From the NCBI GenBank assembly GCA_937930635.1, contig CALHCF010000002.1, positions 186,001-250,000 on the forward strand: a stretch of 64,000 nt of DNA, written 5' to 3'. Shown in pieces: positions 8,434-17,335 of this stretch. How positions within the stretch are numbered: the first letter of the stretch is position 1; the number at the start of each line of letters is the position of its first letter. The DNA comes from an uncultured Rhizobiaceae group bacterium (GTDB taxonomy: Bacteria; Pseudomonadota; Alphaproteobacteria; Rhizobiales; Rhizobiaceae). The notes below the pieces were generated by a model. It searched no databases, was not told the origin of the DNA, and saw nothing but the letters and a program-made list of their open reading frames with translations. Made by a program: the position numbers and the translations under genes.

Positions 8434-9024
8434 CTATTCGAGTATCTTTATCCACTCGTTTCCAAAAATCTTCTTTTCTTTGGTCCAGGGCAAACCAGCG
8501 AGTTTCCATGCATTGTGACTGTTCATGCCCGGCTTTTCATCGCCGGCATAACCATCGGGAATATGCCAGACATTTGTGTAACCGCTCTTGATCAACACAT
8601 GGGCCGCTTTGGCCGATCTCATGCCAGAGCCACATGTGATAATGATCATGTCATGTTTTGACTTTCCATACATGGCCAGCACTTTTTCCATCTGGCTCAT
8701 GAAGTCAGGGTTATCAACCAGCTTGAATTCATCGATGGAATCATCAAATTTGTTGCTCTGTACCCGAACAGGAACAATAGCATCCACTTGCTTGGGACGT
8801 CCTGCCAAACTGATTTCCATCGGGTCCCTGACATCTATGAACAAAATGTCCGGGTCGGAGGAAAGCAATTCATATGTTTGACGGGAGGTCAGGTAGTTGC
8901 CCGATGGGATCGTCTTGATTTTCGGTAACGTGTTCTCATCAATCGTCTTCGTGACCGTGATTTTACCGGCGAATGTCATTGTTGGAAAAAGAATGGCACT
9001 TACCAGGATTGCTAACCAGCGCAT
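8434..9024 (-). CDS. Exported rhodanese-domain protein
   Basis: The 196-residue protein has a signal peptide (MRWLAILVSAILFPTMTFA) and a single rhodanese domain with LFIDVRDPMEISLAGRPKQVDA at ~61-82. The active-site loop CGSGMRS starts at Cys131. A periplasmic sulfur-transfer or thiosulfate role is likely, though the acceptor is unknown. A good leftward promoter (TTGACC-N17-TACATA) lies 36 bases upstream of the ATG and is overlapped by one palindromic site, with a second just upstream. These palindromes are shared with the divergent XRE/BLUF genes, so co-regulation is likely. Confidence 0.85.
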   Translation of the reverse strand: MRWLAILVSAILFPTMTFAGKITVTKTIDENTLPKIKTIPSGNYLTSRQTYELLSSDPDILFIDVRDPMEISLAGRPKQVDAIVPVRVQSNKFDDSIDEFKLVDNPDFMSQMEKVLAMYGKSKHDMIIITCGSGMRSAKAAHVLIKSGYTNVWHIPDGYAGDEKPGMNSHNAWKLAGLPWTKEKKIFGNEWIKILE

Positions 9025-9052
9025 TGGTTACTCGCTTAAGAAATTGCTCAAT

Positions 9053-9069
9053 TTCGTACTATGTACGAT
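9053..9069. promoter_or_regulatory. Palindromic operator O1 (TTCGTAC-N3-GTACGAT)
   Basis: TTCGTAC at 9053-9059 and GTACGAT at 9063-9069 form a near-perfect inverted repeat with a 3-base centre. It covers the -10 element of the leftward rhodanese promoter. It is a second copy of the motif at 9094-9110; the two centres are 41 bases apart, about four helical turns, so two dimers could sit on the same DNA face. Confidence 0.7.
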
Positions 9070-9088
9070 TTTTAGTGACTCGGGTCAA
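9060..9088 (-). promoter_or_regulatory. Promoter of the rhodanese gene
   Basis: On the minus strand -35 TTGACC (9083-9088), a 17-base spacer and -10 TACATA (9060-9065) fit sigma-70 spacing. Transcription would begin near 9052, about 28 bases before the ATG. Operator O1 overlaps the -10 and O2 lies immediately upstream of the -35. Confidence 0.6.
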
Positions 9089-9093
9089 TATAT

Positions 9094-9110
9094 TTCGTAC
9101 ATTGTACGAA
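9094..9110. promoter_or_regulatory. Palindromic operator O2 (TTCGTAC-N3-GTACGAA)
   Basis: This is a perfect 7-base inverted repeat around ATT. It lies 60 bases upstream of the XRE gene start and just behind the rhodanese -35. The most economical reading is that the adjacent XRE protein binds it; this is inference from proximity. Confidence 0.7.
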
Positions 9111-9170
9111 CTGTGGACAGTGAGCTTCAATTGTTTGGCCACGCTCCCCGTTATCAGCGAGGACTGATTA

Positions 9171-9422
9171 ATGGAACAGACACTAAAAAAGACAAAGGAT
9201 ATCGACTCCAACCACATTCGCATGGCCCGTTCCGGATTGAACATAACAGTGCGTGAACTTGCCGTTCTCACGGATCTCAACAAAGCCACCATAGTTCGGG
9301 CGGAAGCAGGTCTTTCTATACGGGACAGATCGCTGGATACCATTCGTGAGGCACTGGAAACCCTTGGTGCGACCTTTTTTGAAGATGAATCGTCGGGTGG
9401 AATTTTCGTTGGAATCCGCTAA
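9171..9422 (+). CDS. Small XRE-type helix-turn-helix regulator
   Basis: The 83-residue protein consists almost entirely of a Cro/XRE fold: IRMARSGLNITVRELAVLTDLNKATIVRAEAG, with recognition-helix residues near NKATIVRAE, followed by DTIREALETLGATFFED. It has no added sensory domain. A GAGG ribosome site precedes the ATG. It is divergent from the rhodanese gene, with two palindromes between, and is followed 53 bases later by the BLUF gene on the same strand. It may be autoregulated and may take its light signal from the BLUF protein (inference). Confidence 0.85.
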   Translation: MEQTLKKTKDIDSNHIRMARSGLNITVRELAVLTDLNKATIVRAEAGLSIRDRSLDTIREALETLGATFFEDESSGGIFVGIR

Positions 9423-9475
9423 TATTTGATTTGACGGATAAATTTAGACCGGCAACAAATGCGCCGGAGGTTTAC

Positions 9476-9919
9476 ATGCATACGATTACCTATGTCTCTG
9501 AATCGCTTCTGCCTGTGGGGGAAGCCCGCATGGATTTGGAACGCCTGGTTGGTTCTGCTCAACGTAGAAATGAAGGGTTGTCCGTAACCGGGGTCCTGTT
9601 TCTTGAGAACGAGCATTTCGTACAGACTATTGAGGGGCCTGTTGACCCTCTTAAGCAGCTGTTTGGCAAAATTGAAAAAGATCAACGACACCATCGAATT
9701 ACCAAACTAATCGATGAACCGATCATCACCCGCGCTTTCAGCGATTGGTCTCTCGACACCTTCTATATCGACAATCCAGAACTGATTAACACACAGATGC
9801 TGCAGACATTGCGCTCCCTGTATCGACAAAGCTTCGGCACAAATACCGATAATCTCATTGATTTCATGAAGAAAATGATCGACGAGATTGATACATTCAA
9901 AATCCAGCTTGATACCTGA
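9476..9919 (+). CDS. BLUF-domain blue-light photoreceptor (short, single-domain)
   Basis: BLUF proteins bind FAD and signal blue light through a Tyr/Gln hydrogen-bond switch. Here Tyr6 (ITYVS), Asn32 and Gln50 (FVQTIEG) match the flavin-contacting residues of PixD-type proteins. Trp91 is present in SDWSL, but the Met usual two positions later is Leu93. The domain fills residues 1-~95; ~50 helical residues follow and there is no output enzyme. The ATG at 9476 is chosen for its GGAGG ribosome site 5 bases upstream. It probably signals by protein-protein contact; the neighbouring XRE protein is the obvious candidate partner (inference). Confidence 0.92.
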   Translation: MHTITYVSESLLPVGEARMDLERLVGSAQRRNEGLSVTGVLFLENEHFVQTIEGPVDPLKQLFGKIEKDQRHHRITKLIDEPIITRAFSDWSLDTFYIDNPELINTQMLQTLRSLYRQSFGTNTDNLIDFMKKMIDEIDTFKIQLDT

Positions 9920-10265
9920 CGGTTGGTCCCTGGTTCAGAACTTATGCATCACACCTGCAGTGCAGATATTGCGGCCCTGTGATAGTGCTTGACTGACCAT
10001 TGTGCCGGACGCATGAGCAGAAGCCCTCCTGCCTTTGCATTCAATTTGAGTTTCATTTTTACGTGATGGCTTGACCAGAAGCCTCCATGGCTCCTAAAAG
10101 AGGGAATGAGAACTGCAATCTGTATTTGCCGGATTATTATTCGCTAGCTTCCCGCTGGCCTGTCCGTTCTCATCCTTCTTTTGAAAAAGTTCACGAACGT
10201 TCAAGCCAGCAGGGCTAAACCTGTTTGCGATGCTACAGGGCATCGTAGCGAGAGGATCGTAGGAC
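9920..10265. other. Gene-free interval upstream of cysS
   Basis: I see no supportable gene, tRNA or strong terminator in these ~346 bases. A CTGCAGTGCAG repeat near 9955 and a GAACGTTC palindrome at 10195-10202 are the only symmetric elements noticed. It probably contains the cysS promoter, but I cannot place one confidently. Confidence 0.5.
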
Positions 10266-11681
10266 GTGACCGAGAAACCAAGGCTGCAACTGTACAACAC
10301 GTTGACCCGCAACAAGGCGACGTTCGAACCTATCGATAAGACGAATGTGCGCATGTATGTGTGCGGACCGACAGTCTACGACTTTGCCCATATCGGTAAT
10401 GCGCGCCCGGTTATCGTGTTTGATGTGCTGTTTCGCCTGCTGCGTCATCTCTATGGCGATCACCATGTCACCTATGTTCGCAACATCACGGATGTGGATG
10501 ACAAGATTAACGCCCGTGCCGTTCGGGATTTTCCTGATCTTCCTTTGAACGAGGCGATCCGAAAGGTTACGGAGAAAACGGCGGATCAGTTCCATCGCGA
10601 TATGGCTGCGCTGGGTTGCCTCGAACCGACGCACGAACCCCGCGCAACTGATTTCGTGCTGCCCCGGCCAGACGGCAGGGCTGATATGGTGTCGATGATT
10701 CAAAGTCTCATCAACAAAGGGCATGCCTATGTTTCCAAAGGTGAAAAGGGCAGGGAGGTTCTTTTCCGCGTTCGCTCGATGGCAGATTATGGCGCGCTGT
10801 CCAACCGCAAGCTCGAAGATCAGCAGGCTGGGGCACGCGTGGCTGTGGAACACCACAAGGAAGACCCCGGTGATTTCGTCTTATGGAAAGAAAGTGCGGA
10901 TAACGAGCCGGGTTGGGATGGAATATTCGGCGGTGAAACAGTTCATGGCCGCCCCGGCTGGCACATTGAATGCTCGGCGATGAGTGAGGCCTATCTTGGT
11001 GCGACCTTTGATATCCATGGCGGTGGCCTCGACCTGATTTTCCCGCACCACGAAAACGAAATTGCCCAGTCGCGCTGCTGCCATGGCACCGATGTCATGG
11101 CCAATGTCTGGATGCACAATGGATTCCTCCAGGTTGAAGGACAAAAAATGTCCAAGAGCCTGGGTAATTTTCATACCGTGCATGAGGTTCTCCACACTGA
11201 TAAAGTGGGGGGGCGGTCATGGCGTGGCGAGGTTGTGCGATTGGCTATGCTAATGACTCACTATCGCGAACCTATCGATTTCAGCGTCCGGCGGCTGGAG
11301 GAGGCGGAGGCTGTGTTTGCCAGGTTGCGCCGCAGTTGCGAGGGGGCTGAAGCAGATGCCGGCGCTGCTGTTGCGCCGGTGCTTGGTGTCTTGATGAACG
11401 ATCTTGATACGCCGGGATTGCTGTCTGTCCTTCGCTCTGGTGATCTTGACCGCAAGACACTTAGAGGCACGTTGGAAGCTCTGGGTTTTGATATGAACAC
11501 GGCGCAGACCGATTTTGACCCGACCTCCGCAATCGAAGAACGTTTGACCTATATCGCCGATAAGAACTGGTCGGAAGCTGATCGTATTCGTGACGTGCTT
11601 CTGGAAAAGGGTATCCAGTTAAAGGATGGAAAAGACCCGGAAACAGGCGAGCGCATCACCACATGGGAAGTGAAACTCTAA
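10266..11681 (+). CDS. cysS: Cysteinyl-tRNA synthetase
   Basis: This class I synthetase charges tRNA-Cys. The ATP-binding HIGN is at 42-45, preceded by the zinc ligand Cys33 ([10 protein letters not shown]). Further zinc ligands occur at Cys236 (HIECS) and HHENE at 261-265, and KMSKS is at 294-298. The 471 residues are within the family range. The start is GTG at 10266. It heads a rightward group: the next gene starts 8 bases after its stop. Confidence 0.97.
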   Translation: MTEKPRLQLYNTLTRNKATFEPIDKTNVRMYVCGPTVYDFAHIGNARPVIVFDVLFRLLRHLYGDHHVTYVRNITDVDDKINARAVRDFPDLPLNEAIRKVTEKTADQFHRDMAALGCLEPTHEPRATDFVLPRPDGRADMVSMIQSLINKGHAYVSKGEKGREVLFRVRSMADYGALSNRKLEDQQAGARVAVEHHKEDPGDFVLWKESADNEPGWDGIFGGETVHGRPGWHIECSAMSEAYLGATFDIHGGGLDLIFPHHENEIAQSRCCHGTDVMANVWMHNGFLQVEGQKMSKSLGNFHTVHEVLHTDKVGGRSWRGEVVRLAMLMTHYREPIDFSVRRLEEAEAVFARLRRSCEGAEADAGAAVAPVLGVLMNDLDTPGLLSVLRSGDLDRKTLRGTLEALGFDMNTAQTDFDPTSAIEERLTYIADKNWSEADRIRDVLLEKGIQLKDGKDPETGERITTWEVKL

Positions 11682-11688
11682 GAGAGCG

Positions 11689-12327
11689 ATGAGCAGGAAC
11701 GCAACCACCAACACCTCGATGCAAACAGAACTTGGCCGGCATGGCGCGATCTGGCATGCCCATCGTAAAGACGTGCGCCGTCGTAATCTGCGTTCCAAAG
11801 CGCTCATAAGCTTGATGGTCGCGGGAGTGCTGGCCGGTATTACCTGGTTTACATGGCCCGGTGATGAAGAGTTCAGGAAGGCACGCGCTCCGCAGCAATG
11901 GTTCAATTCTGGACATAAGAGCCTGGAACAGAAATTTCTCACTACCCAATTAGACAGGTTTCGTGACACCGGCTTTATGGTTGGGCAACGCGGGGGCGAG
12001 CGTTGGGCAGCGCTTGTTAAAAAGGCCGCAAGGCACGATATGCAGGCGAACCTGCAGCGCTCCGCAAATCTCTTGCAGGTAAATCTTAACGTGCTGCAAA
12101 ACCGGTATGAAACCATAAGGTCACAAGTGATCGAGAAAGACGCCGGTGAGCAAAACCCGTCAGTCAAAGACATATTGCGAGGAGTCAGAATGCGAGTGCA
12201 GACCAGGAGATGGATGCTTCGGCAGCAGCATTTCGAACGCGACCGAAAAATTCGCGAGGAGATATCCCGCATGGAAAAGACACTTGTCGAGAATGCTCTT
12301 GCAGATCAGAAAGCTGAACGAAAATGA
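11689..12327 (+). CDS. Hypothetical membrane-anchored coiled-coil protein
   Basis: I do not recognise a named family. The 212-residue protein has a basic N-terminal tail, one membrane segment (KALISLMVAGVLAGITWF, about 37-55) and a long charged helical region (~85-210) with coiled-coil character. It would be anchored in the inner membrane. Its stop overlaps the cimA start by ATGA, so its translation is linked to a metabolic gene, which gives no functional clue. Confidence 0.7.
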   Translation: MSRNATTNTSMQTELGRHGAIWHAHRKDVRRRNLRSKALISLMVAGVLAGITWFTWPGDEEFRKARAPQQWFNSGHKSLEQKFLTTQLDRFRDTGFMVGQRGGERWAALVKKAARHDMQANLQRSANLLQVNLNVLQNRYETIRSQVIEKDAGEQNPSVKDILRGVRMRVQTRRWMLRQQHFERDRKIREEISRMEKTLVENALADQKAERK

Positions 12328-13919
12328 CCACGGAACGTATTACTCTTTTTGACACCACTCTGCGAGATGGCGCTCAGACGCCGGGAGTCGATTTCTCGAT
12401 TGAAGATAAGATTGCAATCACCGGGATGTTGGATGAATTCGGGCTGGACTATATTGAGGGCGGTTATCCAGGAGCCAACCCCACCGATACTGCTTTCTTT
12501 GATGAACGCCGAACAACCGAAGCGATTTTTACCGCTTTCGGTATGACCAAGAGGGCCGGGGTCTCCGCATCAAATGACCCAGGGCTGGCAGCCTTGCTGG
12601 CTTCGCAGGCCTCGGCCATCTGTTATGTCGCAAAGGCCTGGGATCTTCACGTGAAGGTCGCCCTTGGATGCACGAACGAAGAGAATCTGGAGGGTATTGC
12701 CGCTTCGGTCGCAGCTGCAGTGCAGGCGGGCAAGGAAGCGCTGGTCGATTGTGAGCATTTTTTTGATGGTTACAAAGCCAACCCTGCCTATGCGTTGGAT
12801 TGCGCACGCACAGCCTATGAAGCCGGTGCGCGTTGGGTTGTGTTGTGTGACACCAATGGAGGCTCTCAGCCTGACGAGGTCGCGCAGATCGTGAAAGCCG
12901 TTTGCCAGACTGTGCCGGGCGATCATGTGGGCATCCATGCTCACAACGATACCGATCAGGCTGTGGCCAACTCACTAGCGGCGATTGATGCCGGCGCGCG
13001 TCAGGTACAGGGCACCATTAACGGGATCGGCGAACGGTGCGGCAACGCCAATCTGATGAGCCTGATCCCGACACTGGCTCTGAAACCATACTATGCGGAC
13101 CGTTTTGAAATCGGTATTTCGGCTGAAAAACTGGCGTCAATCAGCGCCCTGTCTCACCGGTTCGATGAACTGTTGAACAGAGCGCCCTACAGCCAGGCTC
13201 CCTATGTCGGCTCCTCAGCTTTCGCGACCAAAGCGGGGATTCATGCATCTGCATTGATCAAGGACCCGTCCACCTATGAGCATGTGGAACCCGAGAAGGT
13301 TGGCAATCGACGCAATCTGATGGTTTCTGACCAGGGGGGGAAGTCGAACTTTCTTGATCAGTTGTCACGGCGCGGGATTGTCGTGGCGAAATCCGATCCG
13401 CGCCTTGATACGCTGATTGCAGTGGTGAAGGAACGCGAGGCCGAGGGATATGCCTATGAAGCAGCAGAAGCGAGCTTTGAACTTCTGGCCCGGCGAACGC
13501 TTGGTTCGGTGCCGGATTTTTTCAATATAGAAAGTTACCGAGCCAGTGTTGAACGGCGTTTCAACGCGATTGGTGACATCGTCACTGTATCGGAAGCGGT
13601 GGTCAAACTGGAAATCGGTGGTGAGCGTGTTTTGTCGGTTGCCGAAGGCAATGGTCCGGTCAACGCTCTGGACCGGGCTTTGCGTAAGGATCTTGGAAAA
13701 TACCAAAAGGAAATCGATGGTCTGGATCTGGTCGACTACAAAGTGCGTATCCTCAATGGAGGCACCGAGGCCATTACCCGTGTATTGATCGAATCCGCAG
13801 ATGATTCTGGTGAACGATGGTGGACCGTGGGCGTCTCCGACAACATAATTGATGCGAGCTTTCAGGCGCTGATTGACTCCCTGAATTTCAAACTCGTTAA
13901 GAGCGTGTCTGAAAGGTGA
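12324..13919 (+). CDS. cimA: Citramalate synthase
   Basis: The enzyme condenses pyruvate and acetyl-CoA to (R)-citramalate, a threonine-independent route to 2-ketobutyrate and isoleucine. LFDTTLRDGAQTPG (8-21) is the DRE-TIM metallolyase signature; GIHAHNDTDQAV and NGIGERCGNANL carry metal and substrate contacts. The 531 residues with a C-terminal LeuA-type regulatory dimer domain (~400-531) separate it from homocitrate synthase and fit TIGR00977-type CimA. 2-isopropylmalate synthase is unlikely given the Gln in RDGAQTPG and the DEFGLDYIEGGYPGANP segment. It overlaps rarD by GTGA. Confidence 0.92.
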   Translation: MTTERITLFDTTLRDGAQTPGVDFSIEDKIAITGMLDEFGLDYIEGGYPGANPTDTAFFDERRTTEAIFTAFGMTKRAGVSASNDPGLAALLASQASAICYVAKAWDLHVKVALGCTNEENLEGIAASVAAAVQAGKEALVDCEHFFDGYKANPAYALDCARTAYEAGARWVVLCDTNGGSQPDEVAQIVKAVCQTVPGDHVGIHAHNDTDQAVANSLAAIDAGARQVQGTINGIGERCGNANLMSLIPTLALKPYYADRFEIGISAEKLASISALSHRFDELLNRAPYSQAPYVGSSAFATKAGIHASALIKDPSTYEHVEPEKVGNRRNLMVSDQGGKSNFLDQLSRRGIVVAKSDPRLDTLIAVVKEREAEGYAYEAAEASFELLARRTLGSVPDFFNIESYRASVERRFNAIGDIVTVSEAVVKLEIGGERVLSVAEGNGPVNALDRALRKDLGKYQKEIDGLDLVDYKVRILNGGTEAITRVLIESADDSGERWWTVGVSDNIIDASFQALIDSLNFKLVKSVSER

Positions 13920-14818
13920 GCGAAGATACATCTTCTTCTCGAACCGGGTTTTTTATGGCGTCTGCCGCCTATCTGCTGTGGGGCCTTCTGCCACTCTACA
14001 TGAAAGCGATTGATCATGTGCCGCCAGCGGAGATCGTGGCGCACCGAATACTCTGGTCGGTTCCTGTAGCAGCGGTTGTGCTCATGTTTCTTGGTCGCAC
14101 TCGCGATTTTTTCAGCTCCCTCACGAACCCTCGGCTGCTGGGTATGATGGCTTTGACCGCCTCGATCATAACGCTCAACTGGGGTGTTTATGTCTGGGCC
14201 GTCGTCAATAATATCGCGAGCGAGGCGTCGCTTGGCTACTACATCAATCCATTGCTCTCGATTACCTTAGCCTTTGTGCTGTTGCGCGAAAAACTGCAAC
14301 CGTTGCAATGGGCGGCTGTTGGGTTGGCCTGCCTTGCGGTTGCCCTGCTTACGGTTCTCGGTGGCACCTTTCCTGGCCTTGCGCTGATCATGGCTTTTTC
14401 GTTTGCGATTTACGGATACCTGCGCAAAACTGTGCCGATTGGCCCCACCCAGGGTTTCCTGCTGGAGGTCGTAATGCTTGCACCGTTTGCGCTCGCTTAT
14501 GTTTTCTGGCTCTCGATGCAGGGAGAAAGCCACCTGATACCAGGCACAGCAGACTTCTGGTGGCTGGTTGGCTGTGGCCCTGTAACTGCGATCCCTCTTA
14601 TCCTGTTTGCCTTCGGTGCCAAGGCCCTGCGGCTCGCGACAATTGGCATCATGCAGTATATCGCGCCAACCCTGATATTTCTTTGCGCCGTCTTTGTATT
14701 CGATGAAGAGGTTACCGGTTGGAAATATGTGGCATTTGCTCTCATCTGGACAGCACTTGCGCTCTATTCAGTGTCTCTCTTGCGCCGCGAAACCAGCCAC
14801 GAGGGGCGACCGAGATAA
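13916..14818 (+). CDS. rarD: EamA-family transporter RarD
   Basis: The 300-residue polytopic membrane protein has about ten hydrophobic segments in two EamA repeats. FMASAAYLLWGLLPLYMKAI at the N terminus and SLGYYINPLLSITLAFVLLRE in the middle are typical of RarD (chloramphenicol-sensitive protein). The exported substrate is uncertain. The GTG start overlaps the cimA stop by four bases. Confidence 0.9.
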   Translation: MSEDTSSSRTGFFMASAAYLLWGLLPLYMKAIDHVPPAEIVAHRILWSVPVAAVVLMFLGRTRDFFSSLTNPRLLGMMALTASIITLNWGVYVWAVVNNIASEASLGYYINPLLSITLAFVLLREKLQPLQWAAVGLACLAVALLTVLGGTFPGLALIMAFSFAIYGYLRKTVPIGPTQGFLLEVVMLAPFALAYVFWLSMQGESHLIPGTADFWWLVGCGPVTAIPLILFAFGAKALRLATIGIMQYIAPTLIFLCAVFVFDEEVTGWKYVAFALIWTALALYSVSLLRRETSHEGRPR

Positions 14819-14828
14819 ACTGGAGCTG

Positions 14829-16061
14829 CTATTTCAGCCCCATACAGTTGGCATAATATGTCGTAGTGGCCGGCCAGTCGGAGAAAACTCCCTTCACGCC
14901 CACATCGGTGTGGAGAACATGGAGCAGGTTAAACACGTCACCATCATTGTTGATGACATCTTTGACTGACTGGAAATACCAGCCACCGCCGGATGCCAGA
15001 GGGCCTGAACGTTCAAGCGTCCACGTGATGATGTTAAGGCCTGCGGCCCTGGCTTGCATGGCATAGGGCGAGGGGACGATCTTTCCGTTTTCGGTGGTCA
15101 CAAGAACCCAGAGAGGTGGCGCAATAAAATTCACTCCCATGGATTTCAGCGCCGCCATCGATGGTTCCCATGTCGACGGGTTCAAAGGAGACCATCTATC
15201 GTCTTGGTAAGAGCCATCAAGATACACCGCCTGCTTGCCAAATTCCGGTTCGTTCTTGATCCAGTAAAGGATGTCCTGAAGATTGAATGACTGCGGATAG
15301 ACGTCGGCTGGGTCCACGCCTGCCGCTTTGTACTCGTCAATCATTTTCTGGGCATACATCTCCTGAGTGAAGTCACCTTCAAATGGCATATCGACAGAGG
15401 GGGCTTTCAACTCCGGTGCGAACCGTGCACCGAGCGATTTCAAAAGCTCTATGGATTGGGTATGGGTCAGCAGTGTACCCTTATTGGCGTAAAGGTCGGT
15501 GCGGAAGGAAGCGGTGCCGTTCATGAAGTCCGCCGGGTTTGCCGCACTTTTGTTGGCCGCATCCATCTTGCCGGTCAATGTTTTGAACTCAGCCAGGGTA
15601 ATATCAGAGGTCCGACACTCAGCTGATGCTTCCGTGGTTTTGTTGGCAGGTGCAAATCCTGCCGTACATTTTGCCGCGAGCGGAGTGGCCAGAATGTTGG
15701 TTGTTGTGTGCAGATCGTTTTGCGCATGTCGACAAACAAGGTGCCGGTCTTTGGTAAATGTCACATCGCACTCAATGATCCCGGCCCCCATAAGAGAGGC
15801 AGCGGAATAGCTCTCGCGAGTGTGTTCAGGAAACTGAAGCGGTGCGCCCCGGTGTCCGATGGACCAATCACTTTTGGTGACGCTCTTCTTCAAACAGCCC
15901 TGAAGTTTCTTCTTCAGTTCGCCCTCATCCATATCCTCAATCAGGAAATAGGGGCGGGGCCCCAACTGCACTGATTGTTCGACTTGTTCAGCGGCATCAA
16001 CAGCACGTGCTTCCAGCACGCTTATCATGAGCACAATTGAGAACAGGATCATTCTTGACAT
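14829..16061 (-). CDS. Exported glycerophosphodiester phosphodiesterase
   Basis: The 410-residue protein has a signal peptide ([20 protein letters not shown]) and a GDPD TIM barrel. Catalytic-site residues are visible: IGHRGAP (His70, Arg71), ECDVTFTKD (Glu97) and CRHAQNDLH (His112). The family hydrolyses glycerophosphodiesters to glycerol-3-phosphate in the periplasm for phosphate or carbon supply. The protein is longer than the minimal ~250-residue enzyme; an insertion near 130-190 with several Cys suggests a secreted subfamily. It converges on rarD and lies behind the LOG gene on the same strand. Confidence 0.88.
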   Translation of the reverse strand: MSRMILFSIVLMISVLEARAVDAAEQVEQSVQLGPRPYFLIEDMDEGELKKKLQGCLKKSVTKSDWSIGHRGAPLQFPEHTRESYSAASLMGAGIIECDVTFTKDRHLVCRHAQNDLHTTTNILATPLAAKCTAGFAPANKTTEASAECRTSDITLAEFKTLTGKMDAANKSAANPADFMNGTASFRTDLYANKGTLLTHTQSIELLKSLGARFAPELKAPSVDMPFEGDFTQEMYAQKMIDEYKAAGVDPADVYPQSFNLQDILYWIKNEPEFGKQAVYLDGSYQDDRWSPLNPSTWEPSMAALKSMGVNFIAPPLWVLVTTENGKIVPSPYAMQARAAGLNIITWTLERSGPLASGGGWYFQSVKDVINNDGDVFNLLHVLHTDVGVKGVFSDWPATTTYYANCMGLK

Positions 16062-16133
16062 TGTCTGACCTCGATCAGGAAACGTTAAAAAAACCAGGCC
16101 GGCAACTGCCCGGATCGACTGTTCCCTGACAGA

Positions 16134-16706
16134 CTAACTTGTCAGTAGCGTGACAACATCTTCCACCCGCTTTGCCACCAGCGGCCGGGCACCTTCCGCA
16201 TTGTGGAGAAAACCGGCGTTATCCATTTCGTCGAGCAGCGCGACGAGAGGGCTCCAGAAACCATTCAGGTCCAAAACTGCAACGGGCTTTGTATGGCGCC
16301 GAAGCTGAGCCCAGGTCATGATTTCAACCAGTTCTTCTAATGTTCCGACACCACCCGGCAATGCGACAAAGGCGTCGGCTTTATCAAACATCATCTGCTT
16401 GCGTGTGTGCATATCCGGCACCACGATAATCTCAGCGCCCTCGAGCGGGGGAAACCCATCGGATTGTTCGCGTTCTTTAAGGAACTCGGGAATGATACCG
16501 GTAACCGATCCGCCGCTCTCAAGAACGCCTCTGGCAACGGCTCCCATCAATCCGCGGTTGCCACCGCCAAAAGTAAGCGTGAGACCTTTCTTGGCTATTT
16601 CCTGCCCAAGTGCCCTGGCCGCTTTTTCGTAGGATGGATCATTTCCGGGGTGAGAGCCGCAATAGACGCAAATAGATCGAATCGTGGAAACCGAGGGTGT
16701 GCTCAT
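16134..16706 (-). CDS. LOG-family nucleotide 5'-monophosphate phosphoribohydrolase
   Basis: The 190-residue Rossmann protein has the paired signatures GGGNRGLMG (47-55) and PGGVGTLEE (117-125) of TIGR00730/LOG enzymes. These cleave cytokinin-like or purine nucleoside monophosphates to base and ribose 5-phosphate. Older records call the family lysine decarboxylase, which is not supported here. The ATG at 16706 follows directly from the conserved N terminus SICVYCGSHPG. Confidence 0.9.
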   Translation of the reverse strand: MSTPSVSTIRSICVYCGSHPGNDPSYEKAARALGQEIAKKGLTLTFGGGNRGLMGAVARGVLESGGSVTGIIPEFLKEREQSDGFPPLEGAEIIVVPDMHTRKQMMFDKADAFVALPGGVGTLEELVEIMTWAQLRRHTKPVAVLDLNGFWSPLVALLDEMDNAGFLHNAEGARPLVAKRVEDVVTLLTS

Positions 16707-16889
16707 GGCCCCACTTGGTCAGTGCCGGGTGGGGGCGTCAAGTCTTGTGCGTTGTGGTTAGTTGTCCCCTCCAAAGATTGTTGAATTCCAGTCCCGTCTA
16801 TGGAGACAGGTGCCTTGCTTTCCGTCGCTGGTGGTCTTCTGGACAATTACGAGATCTGCAGTCTTTTTTGGAAATTGACTTACCAGCCC

Positions 16890-16918
16890 TTGCGAAACGA
16901 CAAGAGTCTTTCTATATT
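16890..16918 (+). promoter_or_regulatory. Promoter of the arsR-type gene
   Basis: TTGCGA (16890-16895), a 17-base spacer and TATATT (16913-16918) give a plausible sigma-70 promoter about 40 bases before the arsR-type ATG. The -10 overlaps the left end of the 24-base palindrome, so a bound repressor would block polymerase. Confidence 0.6.
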
Positions 16919-16939
16919 CATCGTAATATTACGATGAAT
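16916..16939. promoter_or_regulatory. Perfect 24-base palindromic operator
   Basis: The half-site ATTCATCGTAAT (16916-16927) is followed directly by its exact reverse complement (16928-16939). A perfect 12-base inverted repeat with no spacer overlapping a -10 element is a classical ArsR/SmtB operator arrangement. It ends 19 bases before the regulator ATG. Confidence 0.8.
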
Positions 16940-16958
16940 TGACAGGGCTGGTGCTGAC

Positions 16959-17300
16959 ATGACCCGCTACGGTACATCAGAAGAAGAGCTTGACGAGAAC
17001 TCGATCAGTTCTGTCGATATGGCCGCTGTTTTTGCGGCACTGTCCAACCCTACTCGCATCGATATTCTCAAACATGTCGCTTTGCACCGACATTGCGGTT
17101 GTAAGGACATTACTGATGTTTTGCCCCTGGCACAGTCGACGGTGTCGCAGCACCTCAAGGTTCTTATTGAAGCCGGTATTGTAATTGTTGAAACCGTGCC
17201 TCCCCGTTCCCGATATCAGATCAATGATGCGCTTTTGAAGAAGACCGCAATTACCACAAGTACGTTTCTCGATTCCTGTTGCGGTGGCCGTTCTTGCTGA
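16959..17300 (+). CDS. ArsR/SmtB-family metalloregulator candidate
   Basis: The 113-residue winged-helix protein shows FAALSNPTRIDILKH (about 25-39) and recognition helix LAQSTVSQHLKVLIEAG (57-73). Cysteines are clustered at 46 and 48 (HCGC) and at the extreme C terminus (CC at 107-108 and Cys113), which could bind thiophilic metals or sense thiol state. The ATG at 16959 follows a perfect palindrome. The next gene is an Atm1-type exporter 35 bases downstream, suggesting the regulator derepresses it on metal or thiol stress (inference). Confidence 0.9.
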   Translation: MTRYGTSEEELDENSISSVDMAAVFAALSNPTRIDILKHVALHRHCGCKDITDVLPLAQSTVSQHLKVLIEAGIVIVETVPPRSRYQINDALLKKTAITTSTFLDSCCGGRSC

Positions 17301-17335
17301 AGCATTCTGCACTGTCCTGTTATTGAAAGCCCATT

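Noticed and set aside
8412..8435. AGACAG/CTGTCT inverted repeat between lysE and rhodanese genes as terminator
   Set aside because: Six-base stem with 12-base loop and no T-run; overlaps the rhodanese stop codon.
10189..10202. GTTC-N6-GTTC resembling an alphaproteobacterial LexA (SOS) box upstream of cysS
   Set aside because: The alphaproteobacterial LexA motif has a 7-base spacer; here it is 6, and cysS is not an SOS gene.
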